Positions 12,719 to 24,215 of a stretch of DNA of 64,000 nt are shown here, one piece after another. Below the pieces are notes generated by a model. It had not been told where the DNA came from. It searched no databases and saw nothing but the letters and a program-made list of their open reading frames with translations. Position 1 is the first letter of the stretch; each line of letters begins with the position of its first letter. A program made the position numbers and the translations under genes. The stretch comes from Grammothele lineata (taxonomy: Eukaryota > Basidiomycota > Agaricomycetes > Polyporales > Polyporaceae): the NCBI GenBank assembly GCA_002150815.3, contig NDFF03000011.1, positions 1-64,000 of the forward strand, given 5' to 3'.

Positions 12719-14712
12719 TCACTCTTCCATGCCTCCCAACTCGGGGCTTGGCGTCTTCTGCGGCGCGATCCAGCTCCGCTGCACGCGGCTGGCGACAACC
12801 GCCCCGTGGCGGATCGTCGTGCGCGAAAACGAGGGGCTCAGCGCCGCGGCGTGTAACGTGTCGTTGTCGTGCAGGAGCACAAAGTCCGCGACGGTGCCGG
12901 GCCCGGGCGTGATCGAGGGGCGCGGCGCGCCCTTGGGCGGGTGCCCGCCGACGGCGAGGCGGGCGTTGAGCGTGACGGATTCCTAGTAAGCGAGAGGGTG
13001 AGCGGTCAGAGCTACTTCAAAGAGGCTAACTGAAGAAGATAACTCACGAGGAGCGCCCTACAGTCCGCCTTCGTCCCCGCCTGGAACACCGCGACCCCAA
13101 GCGGGCAGAGCGCGAGCGGGTCCGCGCACCCCTGGGGCGTGAACGCGTTCTCGACGTTGTTCACCGCCATCGCCGCGCGCACGCCGTGCTCGCTCGCCAT
13201 GCGGGGCACGTTCAGCGTCCCCCGCGGCGCATGGTCCATGCCCCTGCCCATCATGTACAGATCGCTCTGCGGCAGTCCCACGAGCGTCAGCGGCAGGCGC
13301 TCCTCTTCCAGCGCGGCGCGTAGCGCTGCCCACTCGCGCGCGTCGAAGAGCGAGAGCCGCGTCGCGTGTCCGACGCAGACGTGCGCGCCCGTGCGCCACC
13401 GCCCGGCCTGGACCCGCGCGCGGAGCTGGTCGAGGACGTGCCAGATGAGCGGCTCCGAGTGGGGGTCGAGGTTGTAGTCGAGGTGGAAGTCGGCGTGGAG
13501 GGCGTGCTCCCAGGCGAGGTCGAGGACGAGCTCGATGTTGCGCTTCGCGTGCGCTACTGAGGGCTCGACGTATGGCGCGGATCCGACGACCTCGACGCCC
13601 GGTCGGCGGAGTGCGCCCTCGAGGAGCGCGTAGTTGAGCCCTGGGCGGTCATCCGCTGGCGAGGCGAAGAGCGGGTCTTGCGCGAAGACTGGGCGCATGT
13701 GATAAGCTGGGGGGCGAGAGAAGAGAGGGAGGCGAGTATCACCTGCGATTTGGACATGGCATATGTCGCGGAAGAGCTTGCGCAGGCGGAGGCCGGCATC
13801 GACGCACGCAAAGTGGACCGTCTCGTCGACCTCGACGTGGGCGCGCATGAGGGTGACGCCGGCCTCGACGGACTGGGCGATGAGCTTCCGGCCGCGATCG
13901 AAGAGATCGTCGGGATCGTAGGGGAACTTGCTCTTTGCCTTCGCGGTGAGTCGCAAAGCCTCCGCGAAGTTGCTGGGAAGCGCGGAGATGAGACGAAATG
14001 AAGGGGCGACAACACAGACAGGCTCGCGGACACGGGCTCGCGGACACGGGCTCGCGGCAGCACACGCACACAGAGAACGCGGCTGCCGGGAGCAGATCGG
14101 ATGCACAGACAGAAAGGCTCACCCCGTCACGAGCTCGTCACACTGGTCGAGCAGGAAGCACTTGTCGAGGTGGATGTGCGCGTGGCAGAGCCTGTACAAG
14201 CAGCAGTGTCATGCCGGTGTCCGAGGCATGATCGAAGAGGAGTAGACGTACGCTGGGAGAAGGATGCCGCGCCCGCCCGCGTCGAGCTCTCCATGCGTGG
14301 ACCCATATCGTGGACTGCTGCTACTCGAGCGATACTCTGGGGGTCGTGCGGGAGAGTTGCGACCGCTGCTGAGGCCGGAGACGGAGCGGCTGCCATTGCG
14401 AGTGGCAAGCTCGACGCGGTCGACACGGCCGCCGAGGCAGTAGACGTTGTAGAGAGGGTCGGCAAGGGTAGGGTCATCAGACTCGAATGGAAGGTGGACG
14501 TTGCGGATGACGAGCGTTGGGTAGTCGGCCGCGGGGTCCGGGGTGCGCACACCGGAGCGTGGATGGAGGTGGGCGGAGTGAGGCGCGTGCGCGTGCGCGG
14601 CGGGGGCGTGAGGAGCGGGAGCGGGGGAGAGACGGTGGTGGCTGGGGGGATGGTGGAGGAGACTATGGACGGAGTGGCCAGGCATGGTGGAAGGGGCGGC
14701 GTCGACGTCCAT
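12719..14712 (-). CDS. Cytosine-deaminase-like metal-dependent amidohydrolase
   Basis: TIM-barrel amidohydrolase related to bacterial cytosine deaminase and the fungal metallo-dependent hydrolase family. The first exon (from ATG 14712) has a Pro/His-rich start, then LVIRNVHLPFESDDPTLADP and GRGILLPA. An intron leads to the metal site LCHAHIHLDKCFLLDQCDE. The next exons carry RAHVEVDETVHF, ADFHLDYNLDPHSEPLIWHV, the metal-ligand His in HVCVGHATRLSLF, and MAVNNVENAFTPQGCADPL. The last exon is ESVTLNARLAVGGHPPKG, followed by the C-terminal beta-sandwich strand, and stops at 12719-12721. Where CodA-type enzymes have the metal-binding Asp (DDV), this protein shows Asn (NNV), so the reaction may differ from cytosine deamination. 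The intron near 14020-14057 holds a small tandem repeat. The exact N-terminus is less certain than the rest. Confidence 0.86.
14021..14057. repeat. 14-bp tandem repeat in an intron
   Basis: The unit GGCTCGCGGACACG is repeated about 2.6 times without a mismatch. It lies inside the intron between the HIHLDKC exon and the NFAEALRL exon of the amidohydrolase gene, so it does not change the protein. Confidence 0.85.
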
Positions 14713-16935
14713 CGGGAGCTGCGCGGGGCGGCAGGGAGCGGGGTATTTATGCGGACGAGTATGTGCGGGTACTTGAGTGCGGACGAGTTGCCGAGCGGGC
14801 GGTCTGTAATCTGGCGGTTAGCGCAGGAGACGAGGAGGCGTCGAGCCAGGACCCCCTCGTCGCAATTTTTTCGGTTTGGGCGGGGCGGGGAGAGCGGTGT
14901 GGTCCGGAGTCGGGGCGTCCGGCCTCGCCGCCGCTGCTGTCCGCCTGCTGGGGGCACTCGTCCGCCCGTTTCAGGCGGTCGCGCCGGGCACGTCGCTCTC
15001 ATCCTCCGACCCCCCTTCCCTTTCCCGGAGGTCCGTTCCGCCGCAGCGGAGCCATTGCCCTCCCACGCGCCCCCCGCCCCCGGTCCGACCCCCCGCCTCT
15101 ACCTCCGGTCCGACCCCCCGCAAGCGAACATGCCGTCCCTCGTCTCCTTCAACAATCTCCCTCCAATTGCCCGGGCCCGCCGCGTCAGCGCAGCCCAACG
15201 CCCGCGGGCTCGACGTAGCCTCGCCGGAACTAGGGCGGACCATACTATGATACCGCACACCTTTCGATCTCTCGCCTTCGCCGTCCGTAACCTGCCTATC
15301 CAGGCGAAACACATCCCCTACTGACGCTGCCGCGCAGATGACGCGTCACGCGCGTCCACATATTCCCAGTCGCGCCTCGCAGCTTTAAACTCTATGCAGA
15401 GACCCCTTCCGGAGATACCCACCCCGGCTTTCCAGGCTCGTTTTCGCGCCCGGGGCCGAACATGGCCTTTTTGCCGTGCAATTGCAAAGAAGGTTGCGCC
15501 ACAAAGGCTGACCAAGCGACGCGCGTGCAGTGCAGCCTGGCGGGATCAACGTAAGGATAGGTAAGGATGCGTTGTCCGACCGATGCGTATGCCGGTAACG
15601 CGCGCTGGTCGCCGCCCTCCGCGTCCCAGGCAAAGACCGGGCCGGTCGAGGCTGCTCTTGCTGCTGTAACGCAGCGGCGACCTTGGCAGCCACTGCTCGG
15701 AAGTTCATTCATTGCTTAAGCTACTTCAACGCGGTACGTGCCTTACCTCGTCTCAGAGGTTCTATTCTCGACGATCCCGTCGCATGATTTGGTACACAGG
15801 CCTCATCCCACCATCGGCGTCGCGTATCCACAAGCGAGCCGCCTCCACACACCAGGGACCTCGAGGCAGGCAAAAAAGCCTCATGTTTTCTCTCGACCCG
15901 CCACACCGCGCCATCGACTCTCGCGACGGTTGCTAGCGCGGGCCCGAGTCCGGCCCCTCGCCCGGGACAGCCGGACCCCGGCTCTCGCGCCCGACACCCG
16001 AGGGTGGCGAATGAAGATGGCCACGGAATGAAGGGGGTCGCGGGGAGAGAAAGGACTCGGATCTCAGTACTTCCTGACGCGTAAGTCGCTCTGCACCCGC
16101 TTCGATGCCTCGGAGATAATACATAAGCTCCTGCACAAGCTCGCATCGCATAGCGAAGGGAGAAAAAAAGAAGGCGAGGCTGAGAAAACAGAAACAGACG
16201 CAGTGGGCCACGTCGGCCGGAAGGTGGGCCGAGTGCGCCGGTGCTAATAGCTGGCTAGCAGTCCGACTAACGTGCGACATACGGTGCTGTCGCGTAGAGC
16301 GGGGAACATCGAGAACCAGGTCCAAATGGGACGGACGAAGAGGTCCGGGAGCGATGAATGACATGGCGGAAGAAGCCGGCGTCTCTGATGCATTATTACC
16401 ACCGCTCTCCCACTAACCTAACTACAGACATTAGAGTATACGAGTAAGCTTTTATACAGTCCGCAAACGCGATGACGACATGAATGATGCGGCGGCGAGC
16501 CGAAATCAGAGCGAGAGGAAGAGGAACAAGTTTACGAAGCTGGGGGATGTGTAGGTACACGCTATGGGTGGGATGGTTGGGCGGCCCTCGGCAGGGTGCG
16601 AGAGAAGAGAGGCAATTGCGTGGGAGGTGGTAGCGCGGGATGTGCGTTCTGGGGGTAGTGACGAACTAATAGTGCAAAATTCAGGGGCTCAGAGAAGGAA
16701 GTGAAGGCGAAGGCGAAGACGAAAGCGTACGTTGGGACGTATGCAGTGGAAGCTGAACTAGTGATGTGCGTGCGAGAATCGTGAACGTGAACGTGACCGT
16801 CTGAACCCATTAGATGCAAACTGTTCATGACCCCGTTCGTATGCCAGAAACATGCCAAGGTGGTCTCGACCAGAGAGGAAAACTAGACCAGAGAAGGCGA
16901 CGGCGACGAGAGACCCCGCCCCACTCGGACTGCGC
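14713..16935. other. Intergenic region, promoter of the amidohydrolase gene
   Basis: About 2.2 kb. The left part is GC-rich and pyrimidine-rich, as expected upstream of the minus-strand amidohydrolase start. Long open frames on both strands here (for example plus 14101-15324 and minus 14127-15002) are by-products of GC-rich sequence and partly cover the amidohydrolase exon. An open frame on the minus strand at 15392-15712 begins with ATG but shows no family signature. I support no gene. Confidence 0.5.
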
Positions 16936-19900
16936 TTAGAACTCTACCTTGCGCCGCTTGCCCTTCCCCCTCGCGCCCGGAGCGTGGTACTCGTCGCCGT
17001 CGCTCTCGCTGTAGCACAGGTCGTCGTCGGGCACGTCAGCCCCATACAGCTTCTCGCGCCGGGCACGGTCGATCCGCCGCAGCCGCGGCAGGTTGAACGC
17101 AAGAGACTTGTGGAAGTCCGTCTAAGGCCCGCCATCGAATCAGCCCACACTCCGGGACAAACACCGGGATAGAGGATAGGGAGAGGATAACGCACCTTGG
17201 ACACCTTGACCTTCGTGCCCGGGGGCGTGGCCGCATGTATCCGGCGTTTGCGCTCGTTGAACTGTTTGTGGAATGCACAGAGATAGCCGAGTCAGCGAGG
17301 TGATGCACGCGGCGGACAATTGAAGAGGGAGGGCGATGAGTACGAGAGCCAAACGCACCTTCCGCTGCTCCTCCTTGAACAGCACCCCCAGCTGCTTGAT
17401 CCAGCGGCCCATGTTCGTCTCCTGACGCCGCTTACGCGCGAACTGCTGCAGCGCCGTGGCCGCCCCCGGGCCACCCGGTCCTTCCGCCTCGCCCATCACG
17501 ATATCCTCGTCGTCGCTGTCTGGCACCGCGTACGACTTGACAGTGCTCGCCACGCTCCGCCGCGGCCTTTTCTTGCCCGCCTGCCGAGGCGTCGACGGCC
17601 CCGCGGAGGATGGGGTACTGGGCGTCTGTGTTGGTGTAGACGCCGACGCCGACGACGACGACGCCGGCCCGGAGGACGGCCCGGGCGTCGGGCTGGCCTC
17701 GCTCTTCACAGCCTGGGACGAGGAAGGGCCAGGCAGTCTCTGCATCTGCACCGACAACCCCAGCCTCTGCACGGCGCTCGCCCGAGCCTTGCGCTTTTGT
17801 TGCTGGCTCGAAGAGGAGGCGTGCACGGCCCCGGAGAGCTCCTCGGGGCTGAGGTAGTCCTCCTCGCTGAAGTAGAACTCGGCGCCGGCCTCGATGTCCT
17901 CGTAGAGGCCCGTGCTCGGGGCCCGCCCGAGTCGGGCGAGGATCTTGAACTGCTTAAGCGTCGTCGGTACGCGCGTAGTGTTCGCGCCGCTCTCCGTGGC
18001 ATACATGTGCTGGTGCAGTACCTGGAGGGGGGGGGGGGGTCAGTGTACGGAGGTGCGGCGCGGACGGCCGGAGAGGACGTACGCTCAAGTTTTGATTGAT
18101 TACGGCGTGCAGCCGAGCGATAGCGGCGACTGCACTGCGTTGCCCGTAGTGAGTCTGGAGCCATGCCCCGACCTGCGTGTAGTCTACGATAGGGGTTTCG
18201 GGTGAGAAACAGACGTCCCGCAAGGCGGGGAGACGCACCAGCTGGATAAGGCAGCTTGCTCAGGCCGTCGTGGTACGTGGAGTATAGGTCCTGGTATCGC
18301 CGGCGCCGTGCGGGCATCATCTCGTCCTTGCGGATCATCGTAGAGAGCGTGTCCTGGCCGATGGCACCCTGGACGTCATGGTTCAGCCGAAGGTCCCGGG
18401 TAGGCCACATAACAGACGGGGAACGCACCAAGTCCTCTTCTTCGTGCTCGGACTCCTCTCCGTCCTCGTCTTCAGACTCTGCCCCGTCAGCTTCCCTGTT
18501 CTCGTGACCCTCTTCGTGGGCCTCCACACCATCTGCGTCCTCTGCTGGGGGCGCCGGCGCCGGCGCTGGAGCCGCTGGAGGGGCAGGCGCCGGTTGTTCC
18601 TCCGGCGAGAACGGGCCCCCTCGGCGCATCGTAAAGTCCGCGCACAGCGGGGCGGTGAAGTCCCTACATGCGCCCTCGTCCTCCGCCGGCGGTAGGTCTT
18701 CCAGCCTGACCTTGTACGTCTTCAGGACGTGCGCGGCGATCGCGTCGTCAAGGAACGGGTACGCGTCGACGAGCTTCGCGAGCATGCGGCCCTTGCACCC
18801 AATCTCGAGGCAGCGGAGCGCGACGTCCGTGACGATGGTGCGCATCTGGGTGGCGTCGAGGTGCATCGCGGCACGGGCATACTCGAGGATGCCGCTGAAC
18901 CGCTCGGGGACGAACTTGGAGAGCAGGACGTCGGTGATGTCTTGCTGGGTGAGCGGGCCGAGCCCGAGCTCTTCGATCTCGTCTGAGCAGAGCTCGACGT
19001 AGCGTGCGAGCATCGGGCAGGTTGCAGAGGTCGCCGTCAGCTGTGACGGTACCCGGACATCGGAGAGGAAGATAGTCAGGAGGAGGACAAGCCGAACGAG
19101 CGGGTCTTGTGAGGGGAAGTCTTTGTAGAGTACCCTTAGTACAGCGGCCGCATGCGCCGTCGTCACTGAACGCGTATTGAGGAAGAGCTGTAAAGTGATC
19201 AGGCGTAAGTTGGGGTCCCATGCCTTTAAAATGCACAATCACCTTGATCAGATCTTGGACGGTTGAGCTAGATATATTGGTTAACGATTGTGGCACGGGG
19301 CATACACGAGATGGCACAGTAACGTACGACAGCTCAAACCGCAGGATACCTTCCTTATCAAGACGCTTGAGTGCCGTGTACGCCGGCTCGTTCGTCTTTG
19401 CTTCCATGCAGATCTCGCCCGCAACGGTTCGACTGAGAAACATGCTGTTCGCACAAAAGTATAGGCAACATGAGCGAGCGGGCGACAAAAGGGCGAGCGA
19501 GCAGAGCCCGTAAAGAGAACAGACTCGTACTCAGGGTCCAGACGCGAGAGTTCGCGTACGTTCTGCACTATTTCGTCCGCCCGGGATTCAAACATGATTG
19601 CCGGCTTCTCAAACATCCTGCGGAAGACGAAGTTTCGATACTGCCATGCCGACGTCATCAACCGTCCGCAAAAGGTGCGAGCGACTGCTGCTCACCTTGC
19701 GATCCATGTTGAACCCGTTTAGCCGCGCCAGCGGGAGCAGCCGGGGCTCGATGGCGAGCACGAGGGGGAACTGCGCCATCATGGGATCCTGGGTTGACAA
19801 GTCAGATCAAACTTTCGCACTAAATCCTGCAGCGAAGATCACGACGCACCCTGTCCGAGAACGGAATGAACTGCATCCCCACGTGTGGTTAGAGCTACCG

Positions 19901-21283
19901 CGCGCCACCTATAGGAAGCGCTCCCACGCACCTTATACTTCTCAATCACGTCCCGCACCTGCTCCCACTTCGCCGCTCGGTATTCTGTCGGGAATCTGCT
20001 CTGCTTCAAAAACAGAGTCAAGATCGTCCCGTCGTCGTCACCCTTCCCCACCGGCACCTCCCCATACATATCCGAGGCGATGGACAAGAACTTCGTGAAG
20101 ACCGGAAGCGGTATTGTCCGGACCCAGCGCGTCTTAATGAAGGGAACTTGGGTTCTGAAATAGTGATGTATGGCGCATTGTACCAGGTAACGGGATAGGT
20201 GCGCGCCACCCCGCATCATGATCTACATGGAGCCTCGATGTCAGAATCTCCATCAATGAACGGAAGGATGGCTCGTGGGCACAAGGCGCTCGGGGCGCGC
20301 GCAGAGGGCGCAAAACCTTGATATAGCAGCAGACGCTCCCTGAAGCGGCTCCGTGGCCAGAGGATCAACATGTGGCGAGTGGTGGGAGTCCCAGGAGTCT
20401 TACAATTCCCCCACGAGCTTCGACCTGGTAGACGGCTAGCGCGGTGTGCTTCAGCACATGCTGTCCGCGAAAAGCCGGTAACAAGGCCGAAGCTCGTGGG
20501 GCTAGAAGACATCCAACCGTTGTCTCAACAGAAGATTCGGATAAACTCCTGTATCCCCGAGTAATTTCGGAGAGGCACTGCGATGGGCACCACGAGCGAC
20601 GATAATGCGCTGCATATCTGAATGGAGTGTGTGCCCTGGGGTCTAAGCGCGTTGCCCCGTCTACCCGAGGACATGACCGCCATCCCGCTTCCACGTACAC
20701 ACACCCCGCGCGTCCCGCGCGGCGATAGTTTGCCAGCAGCATCGAGCGCGCCACATGTGCAAAACTCTCTGCGCCACAAAGCCCTCATTCCGGCATTGGC
20801 GGGCAGCGACTGCAGCCGCGCTGGAAGACCTTGAGCGTCGGTGACAGCGGGGCCCCTCTTCCGGGAACGCCTTGACCGAAACGGCGCAGGCGCTCTTCCA
20901 GCCAGCGCACGAAACGGTCCTGCATGACAGGAGCCGCGGAAATGATAGGGCGGGAGAGGGAACTGTGCGGCGCGGGCGAAAACAGGACGAGGAAGGACGC
21001 TCACATCGATGACCCGCTCATTCAGCAGCTTGCCGCGTCCGAGGGCGAAGAAGAGGGCCTGCATGCGGCCGTAACGGGCGAGGAAGTACATGGCGCGCAC
21101 GTAGGGGTCCTTGGAGAATTCATGGTGGCGTCGGGAGAGGAGGGCGAAGGCGGCGGGCGCACTGAGCTCGTTCAGGACGAGCTGGAGGATTTCGTCTGCG
21201 GGGTAGGCAAGGCGGGGAATGAGCCATGGCTCGTTCTCTCTCAAAAGTGGCTATATGCGGTGCGTACCACACAGACGATTCAT
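16936..21283 (-). CDS. Large conserved protein of unknown function
   Basis: I do not recognise a named family, but frames join into one long protein that reads as under selection. The start is probably ATG 21281-21283, spliced to DEILQLVLNELSAPAAFALL, an F-box-like stretch; an upstream frame with EPWLIPRLAYPA could replace this start. Next come GRGKLLNERVID, a 782-nt intron, MMRGGAHLSRYLVQCAIHHYF, DPMMAQFPLVLAIEPRLLPLA, NFVFRRMFEKPAIMFESRAD, MFLSRTVAGEICMEAK and FLNTRSVTTAHAAAVLRVLY. The middle is predicted helical, possibly repeat-like. The C-terminal third is low-complexity and acidic/Ser-Pro-rich. It has basic clusters KKRPRRS and GKGKRRK that could be nuclear localisation signals, and ends RRKVEF at 16936. 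About ten introns are needed and several joins in the middle are approximate. A nuclear role is inference. Confidence 0.72.
20223..21004 (-). other. Unusually long intron (782 nt) in the large unknown gene
   Basis: The donor GTGAGCG follows NERVID and the acceptor CATGTAG precedes IMMRGGAHLSRY; both keep phase 0. Typical introns in this window are 50-70 nt. The intron contains a 14-bp perfect inverted repeat and open frames without recognisable homology. Confidence 0.65.
20409..20501. repeat. 14-bp perfect inverted repeat inside the long intron
   Basis: CCCCACGAGCTTCG at 20409-20422 is the exact reverse complement of CGAAGCTCGTGGGG at 20488-20501, separated by 65 bases. It could fold as a long hairpin in RNA or mark the remains of an insertion. 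Confidence 0.85.
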
Positions 21284-21832
21284 GGCGGCACTCGGATGGG
21301 CGTGGTGGTCGTCAAGGGCGTACAGAGTGGTATGTCGAGGAGTCAAGTGTAGTATATGATGGAGAGACCCCTGCTGGATAGTCGGCACACACGCGGAGAG
21401 GGAGAGGGAGGGGATCTATGGGGACGGCGGGAGAGGCCGGGGAGGGAAGGGGGGAGAGGCGGGGGCGCGGGGAAAGGAGATGGGAGGAGATGGTCGCTGA
21501 GGAAGAGGAGGGAGTGGCAGATCGCACAGTGCGAGGCGGACCTCCAAATCGCACAAACCCTCGGATCCGGTGGCAGATCGGCCACAGAGACGCGCGCGCG
21601 TGCAGAGGCCGTCTGAGGCGTCCCACTGCCAGCATCCGACCAGCCACGCACGCTCACGCACAACGCTCGCCCTGCGCTCAGCCAACTCTATCCGACAGCA
21701 CGCCCCCGGGTCGAGCCCGGCTCAGGCGCGAACCGCTCGCATCTTATTTCCGCGCCGTACAACGCCCTCCCAGCCCCGATCCCCCTCCTCCCCATCCTGC
21801 CCGGATGCCCGGCCCTGCCCCGCCCTCGGGCG
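21284..21832. promoter_or_regulatory. CT-rich upstream region of the large unknown gene
   Basis: About 550 bases between this gene's start and the 3' end of the NDUFAF6-like gene. The plus strand is strongly purine-rich from about 21395 to 21500, with several runs of three or more G. On the coding strand of the downstream minus-strand gene this is a CT-rich tract, common in fungal promoters. G-quadruplex formation is possible. Confidence 0.4.
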
Positions 21833-23528
21833 TCAAAACTGCCCCTTGTAGTATCCCCGCCACACTCGCCACGCCAGCTTCCAGTCCCGGACCTGCAGCG
21901 TCGGCGCGAACGCGTCAAAGTCGACCGCCTCCAGCCGTCCGAGGTAATCTTGCGTCGGCAGCTGTGCCGTCACCCCCCGCAGAGTCAGCGTCCATTCTCT
22001 CCGGCCCCCCGCGGCGTCTGCGCCCCGACCCAGACCGCGACGACCGCCAGGGGCTCAACTCTAAAATGTACGCGCCACGCACCCCGTACAAGAAAACTGG
22101 CATCGCCGCCCGCGGCACCCCTCCGCCCCCACTAGTCCCGCCCTCGGCCCCCGCCTGCTTCAACATTTCTCGCGCAGTGAGCAGGTTGTCGTTTGCCGCC
22201 GTCGCAAACTCAAACACTGCGTCCGATATGCCCTCTGCGTTCCCACCCTTCCTGAACACCTCCTCTTGGCGCACCCCATGACGCGCAGTGATCGCGGCGG
22301 GGATGACCATCCTCCCCTGTGCTGCGTGATACGGCAGTGCGCGCAGTAGGATGTGTATGCACTGCGCCACACCCAGGTGTGACGCCGCGTGCGAGAACGT
22401 CGACGACGACGACAGGCCCAGCATCGACAGCAGCAGATAGAGGTACGTCGACGTCGTCGACTCCGCGTGCGCCACCAGCGACTCCATCGTGAGATGCGTC
22501 GGCGTGTGCAGTTCAGCGTCCTGTGCGACGTGTCAGAGGACCGCGCCCACGATCTTGGAATCCTACTATCCGGCGCAGTACGTACTCTGGCATCAATGAT
22601 CCTCCGCAGGTGATACTGTGGAAGGTTCGCCCTCCGAGTAGCCTCATGAAGCGCAAGCGCAATCGGATGCTGCGGTGGTCTGCCCTACGATGAACGAAGG
22701 TCAGGTCTCGGTGGCAGAAACGAGATAAACACGTACATCATTTATGCTTTTCAGTGCGTCTCGCCAGAACTGCAGTCGCATTTTGCCGATCATAGAGTTG
22801 GAGACGGTATCTTGGATAGAAGCCAGTTCCACCTGTGAAAGCGTTTACACGTCAATACAGATACGGCTGCCGGACCAGCAAAATCCACAGGGATAACGCC
22901 GACGAAAAACCAGTGCAGGCCGACCGAATGACCTTCTGAGGAGCCTGTGGACATCAAGTCGGTACCGTTTCCGGTGAAACAGGCCTGGGTCGGATGTCTC
23001 GAGTAAAACAAAGTTTGTGCTCGAGCTACACGAGGCCCAAGCCACTTTGACCGGTCAATCGCTCACACAACCTCATTGACAGATGGCCAGGTTGTCCGCG
23101 GACTGAGTGGACGACCGATACACGGCACTTCTCTTGACTACTATGTCACTTAGTAGGGACATGCCACGTCTGGCAGATAAACGACCGGGGAGGCCACATT
23201 CCCACCGGCAAAAGTCCGCCAAGCCGCAACAGCCCCAGGACGAACTGAGAACCGACCGATTACTCACATAGAATGCACGTAGTGCAAAGAACGCGCCCTG
23301 CAATTCTCGCGGGTAGAACGAGGAGATCAGATAGCTCTCATAGTCGCGCTTCCGGACGAGGTCCCTGCAGTACGCGGCAGGGTCCGCGACGCCCGCCTCC
23401 GGGGCTACACTGGAGCTCGAGGATGTTGTTGCCAATGCTCGCGCGGCGATAGGCTGAGCTGAGAGCTGTCGTGTGCAGATTGGTAGCTCGGCCAAAGGGC
23501 GAGCGAAGCGATGCCAATGTCGAAGCAT
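21833..23528 (-). CDS. Complex I assembly factor NDUFAF6-like (squalene/phytoene synthase fold)
   Basis: Mitochondrial protein of the squalene/phytoene synthase-like family that helps assemble NADH:ubiquinone oxidoreductase. The ATG at 23526-23528 opens an Arg/Ala/Ser-rich presequence (MLRHWHRFARPLAELPIC). Conserved blocks are YCRDLVRKRDYESYLISSFY, the exon around MIGKMRLQFWRDALKSIND, LHTPTHLTMESLVAHAESTT, and LGVAQCIHILLRALPYHAAQ followed by GRMVIPAAITARHGV. The last exons carry MPVFLYGVRGAYILE and WKLAWRVWRGYYKGQF, ending at 21833. The Asp-rich catalytic motifs of true squalene synthase are not evident, in line with an assembly role. A start eight or so bases further upstream would need TTG and was rejected. 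It diverges from the SDHAF1-like gene, another respiratory-complex assembly factor. Confidence 0.9.
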
Positions 23529-23857
23529 TGAGTTCAAGTAGGCTAGGGTCGCGAAAGTGAGGGAGGAAAACGAGAGAGGAAGACACGGAGGTGGTGGCAG
23601 CGGGGCAGCTTAGGGCAGCCTGAGATGACGCGCTAGAGTGACGTCGACGCGTTTCGTCACGAGACTGTCACGGGGAGCATTCCAGAGATGAGGCGTGACA
23701 TGACGCGCACCGAGGAGCCCCGGACGAGCTCGGAGGCGGGGAAGGTCATCGTTTTGAAGGCAGACATGTTTACTCATCCTCCGAATACCCTTCGTTCGAC
23801 TTCTGCACGCTGAATACTGGTCTTGTGAAGGCCGGACATAAGGGTACGGATTCCACC
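23529..23857. promoter_or_regulatory. Bidirectional promoter region, NDUFAF6-like / SDHAF1-like
   Basis: Only 329 bases separate two divergent ATGs, so both genes must be driven from here. No clear TATA box is visible on either strand. Shared control of complex I and complex II assembly factors is a reasonable inference from the layout. Confidence 0.55.
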
Positions 23858-24215
23858 ATGTCCCTTCGACGCTCGGGGTTGCAGAGGGAGGTGCTCTCGC
23901 TCTACCGCAGGTACGACTGGACCTCGACTTACCCATTCACAACAACTATCTCATGCTTCATGTAGGGCACTGCGCATGGTTATCACCAAACCCGCCCCCG
24001 TACAGCCCAAATTTAGACTCTTTGTGCGGTACACATTCAAGACGCAGGCGGCGTCCGTCTCCCCCCGCGACATCGCGGCGATAGAGCACCTGCTCCGGCG
24101 TGGAAGAAGACAGCTGGAGATGTACGAGGACCCGCAGGTGCGCGACTGCTTCGTTAGCAGCGACATGCTACAGTGGGAAGTCGAACACGGGGGCAGACGG
24201 AGGCAGCAGAATTAG
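23858..24215 (+). CDS. Succinate dehydrogenase assembly factor 1-like LYR protein
   Basis: Small LYR-motif protein of the SDHAF1/Sdh6 family, which works in the mitochondrial matrix on iron-sulfur insertion into the Sdh2 subunit of complex II. Exon 1 starts at ATG 23858 and reads MSLRRSGLQREVLSLYRR, with the LYR motif inside. One intron follows, then exon 2 continues ALRMVITKPAPVQPKFRLFV, the Phe-containing segment FKTQAASVSPRDIAAIEHLL and the family hallmark RRGRRQLEMYEDPQVRDC, stopping at 24215. The total of about 100 residues fits the family. The ATG is the only one that puts LYR in frame; an internal ATG at 23976 would lose it. Confidence 0.93.

Noticed and set aside
14101..15324. 407-codon plus-strand open frame
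   Set aside because: It runs antisense through the amidohydrolase first exon and a GC-rich promoter; composition is that of a shadow frame with no motif.
20223..21004. A separate nested gene inside the long intron
   Set aside because: Open frames there lack conserved blocks or a start-to-stop structure; kept as intron.
21242..21244. Start codon for the large unknown gene at this position
   Set aside because: The codon is TTG, not ATG. A spliced ATG at 21281-21283 fits better.
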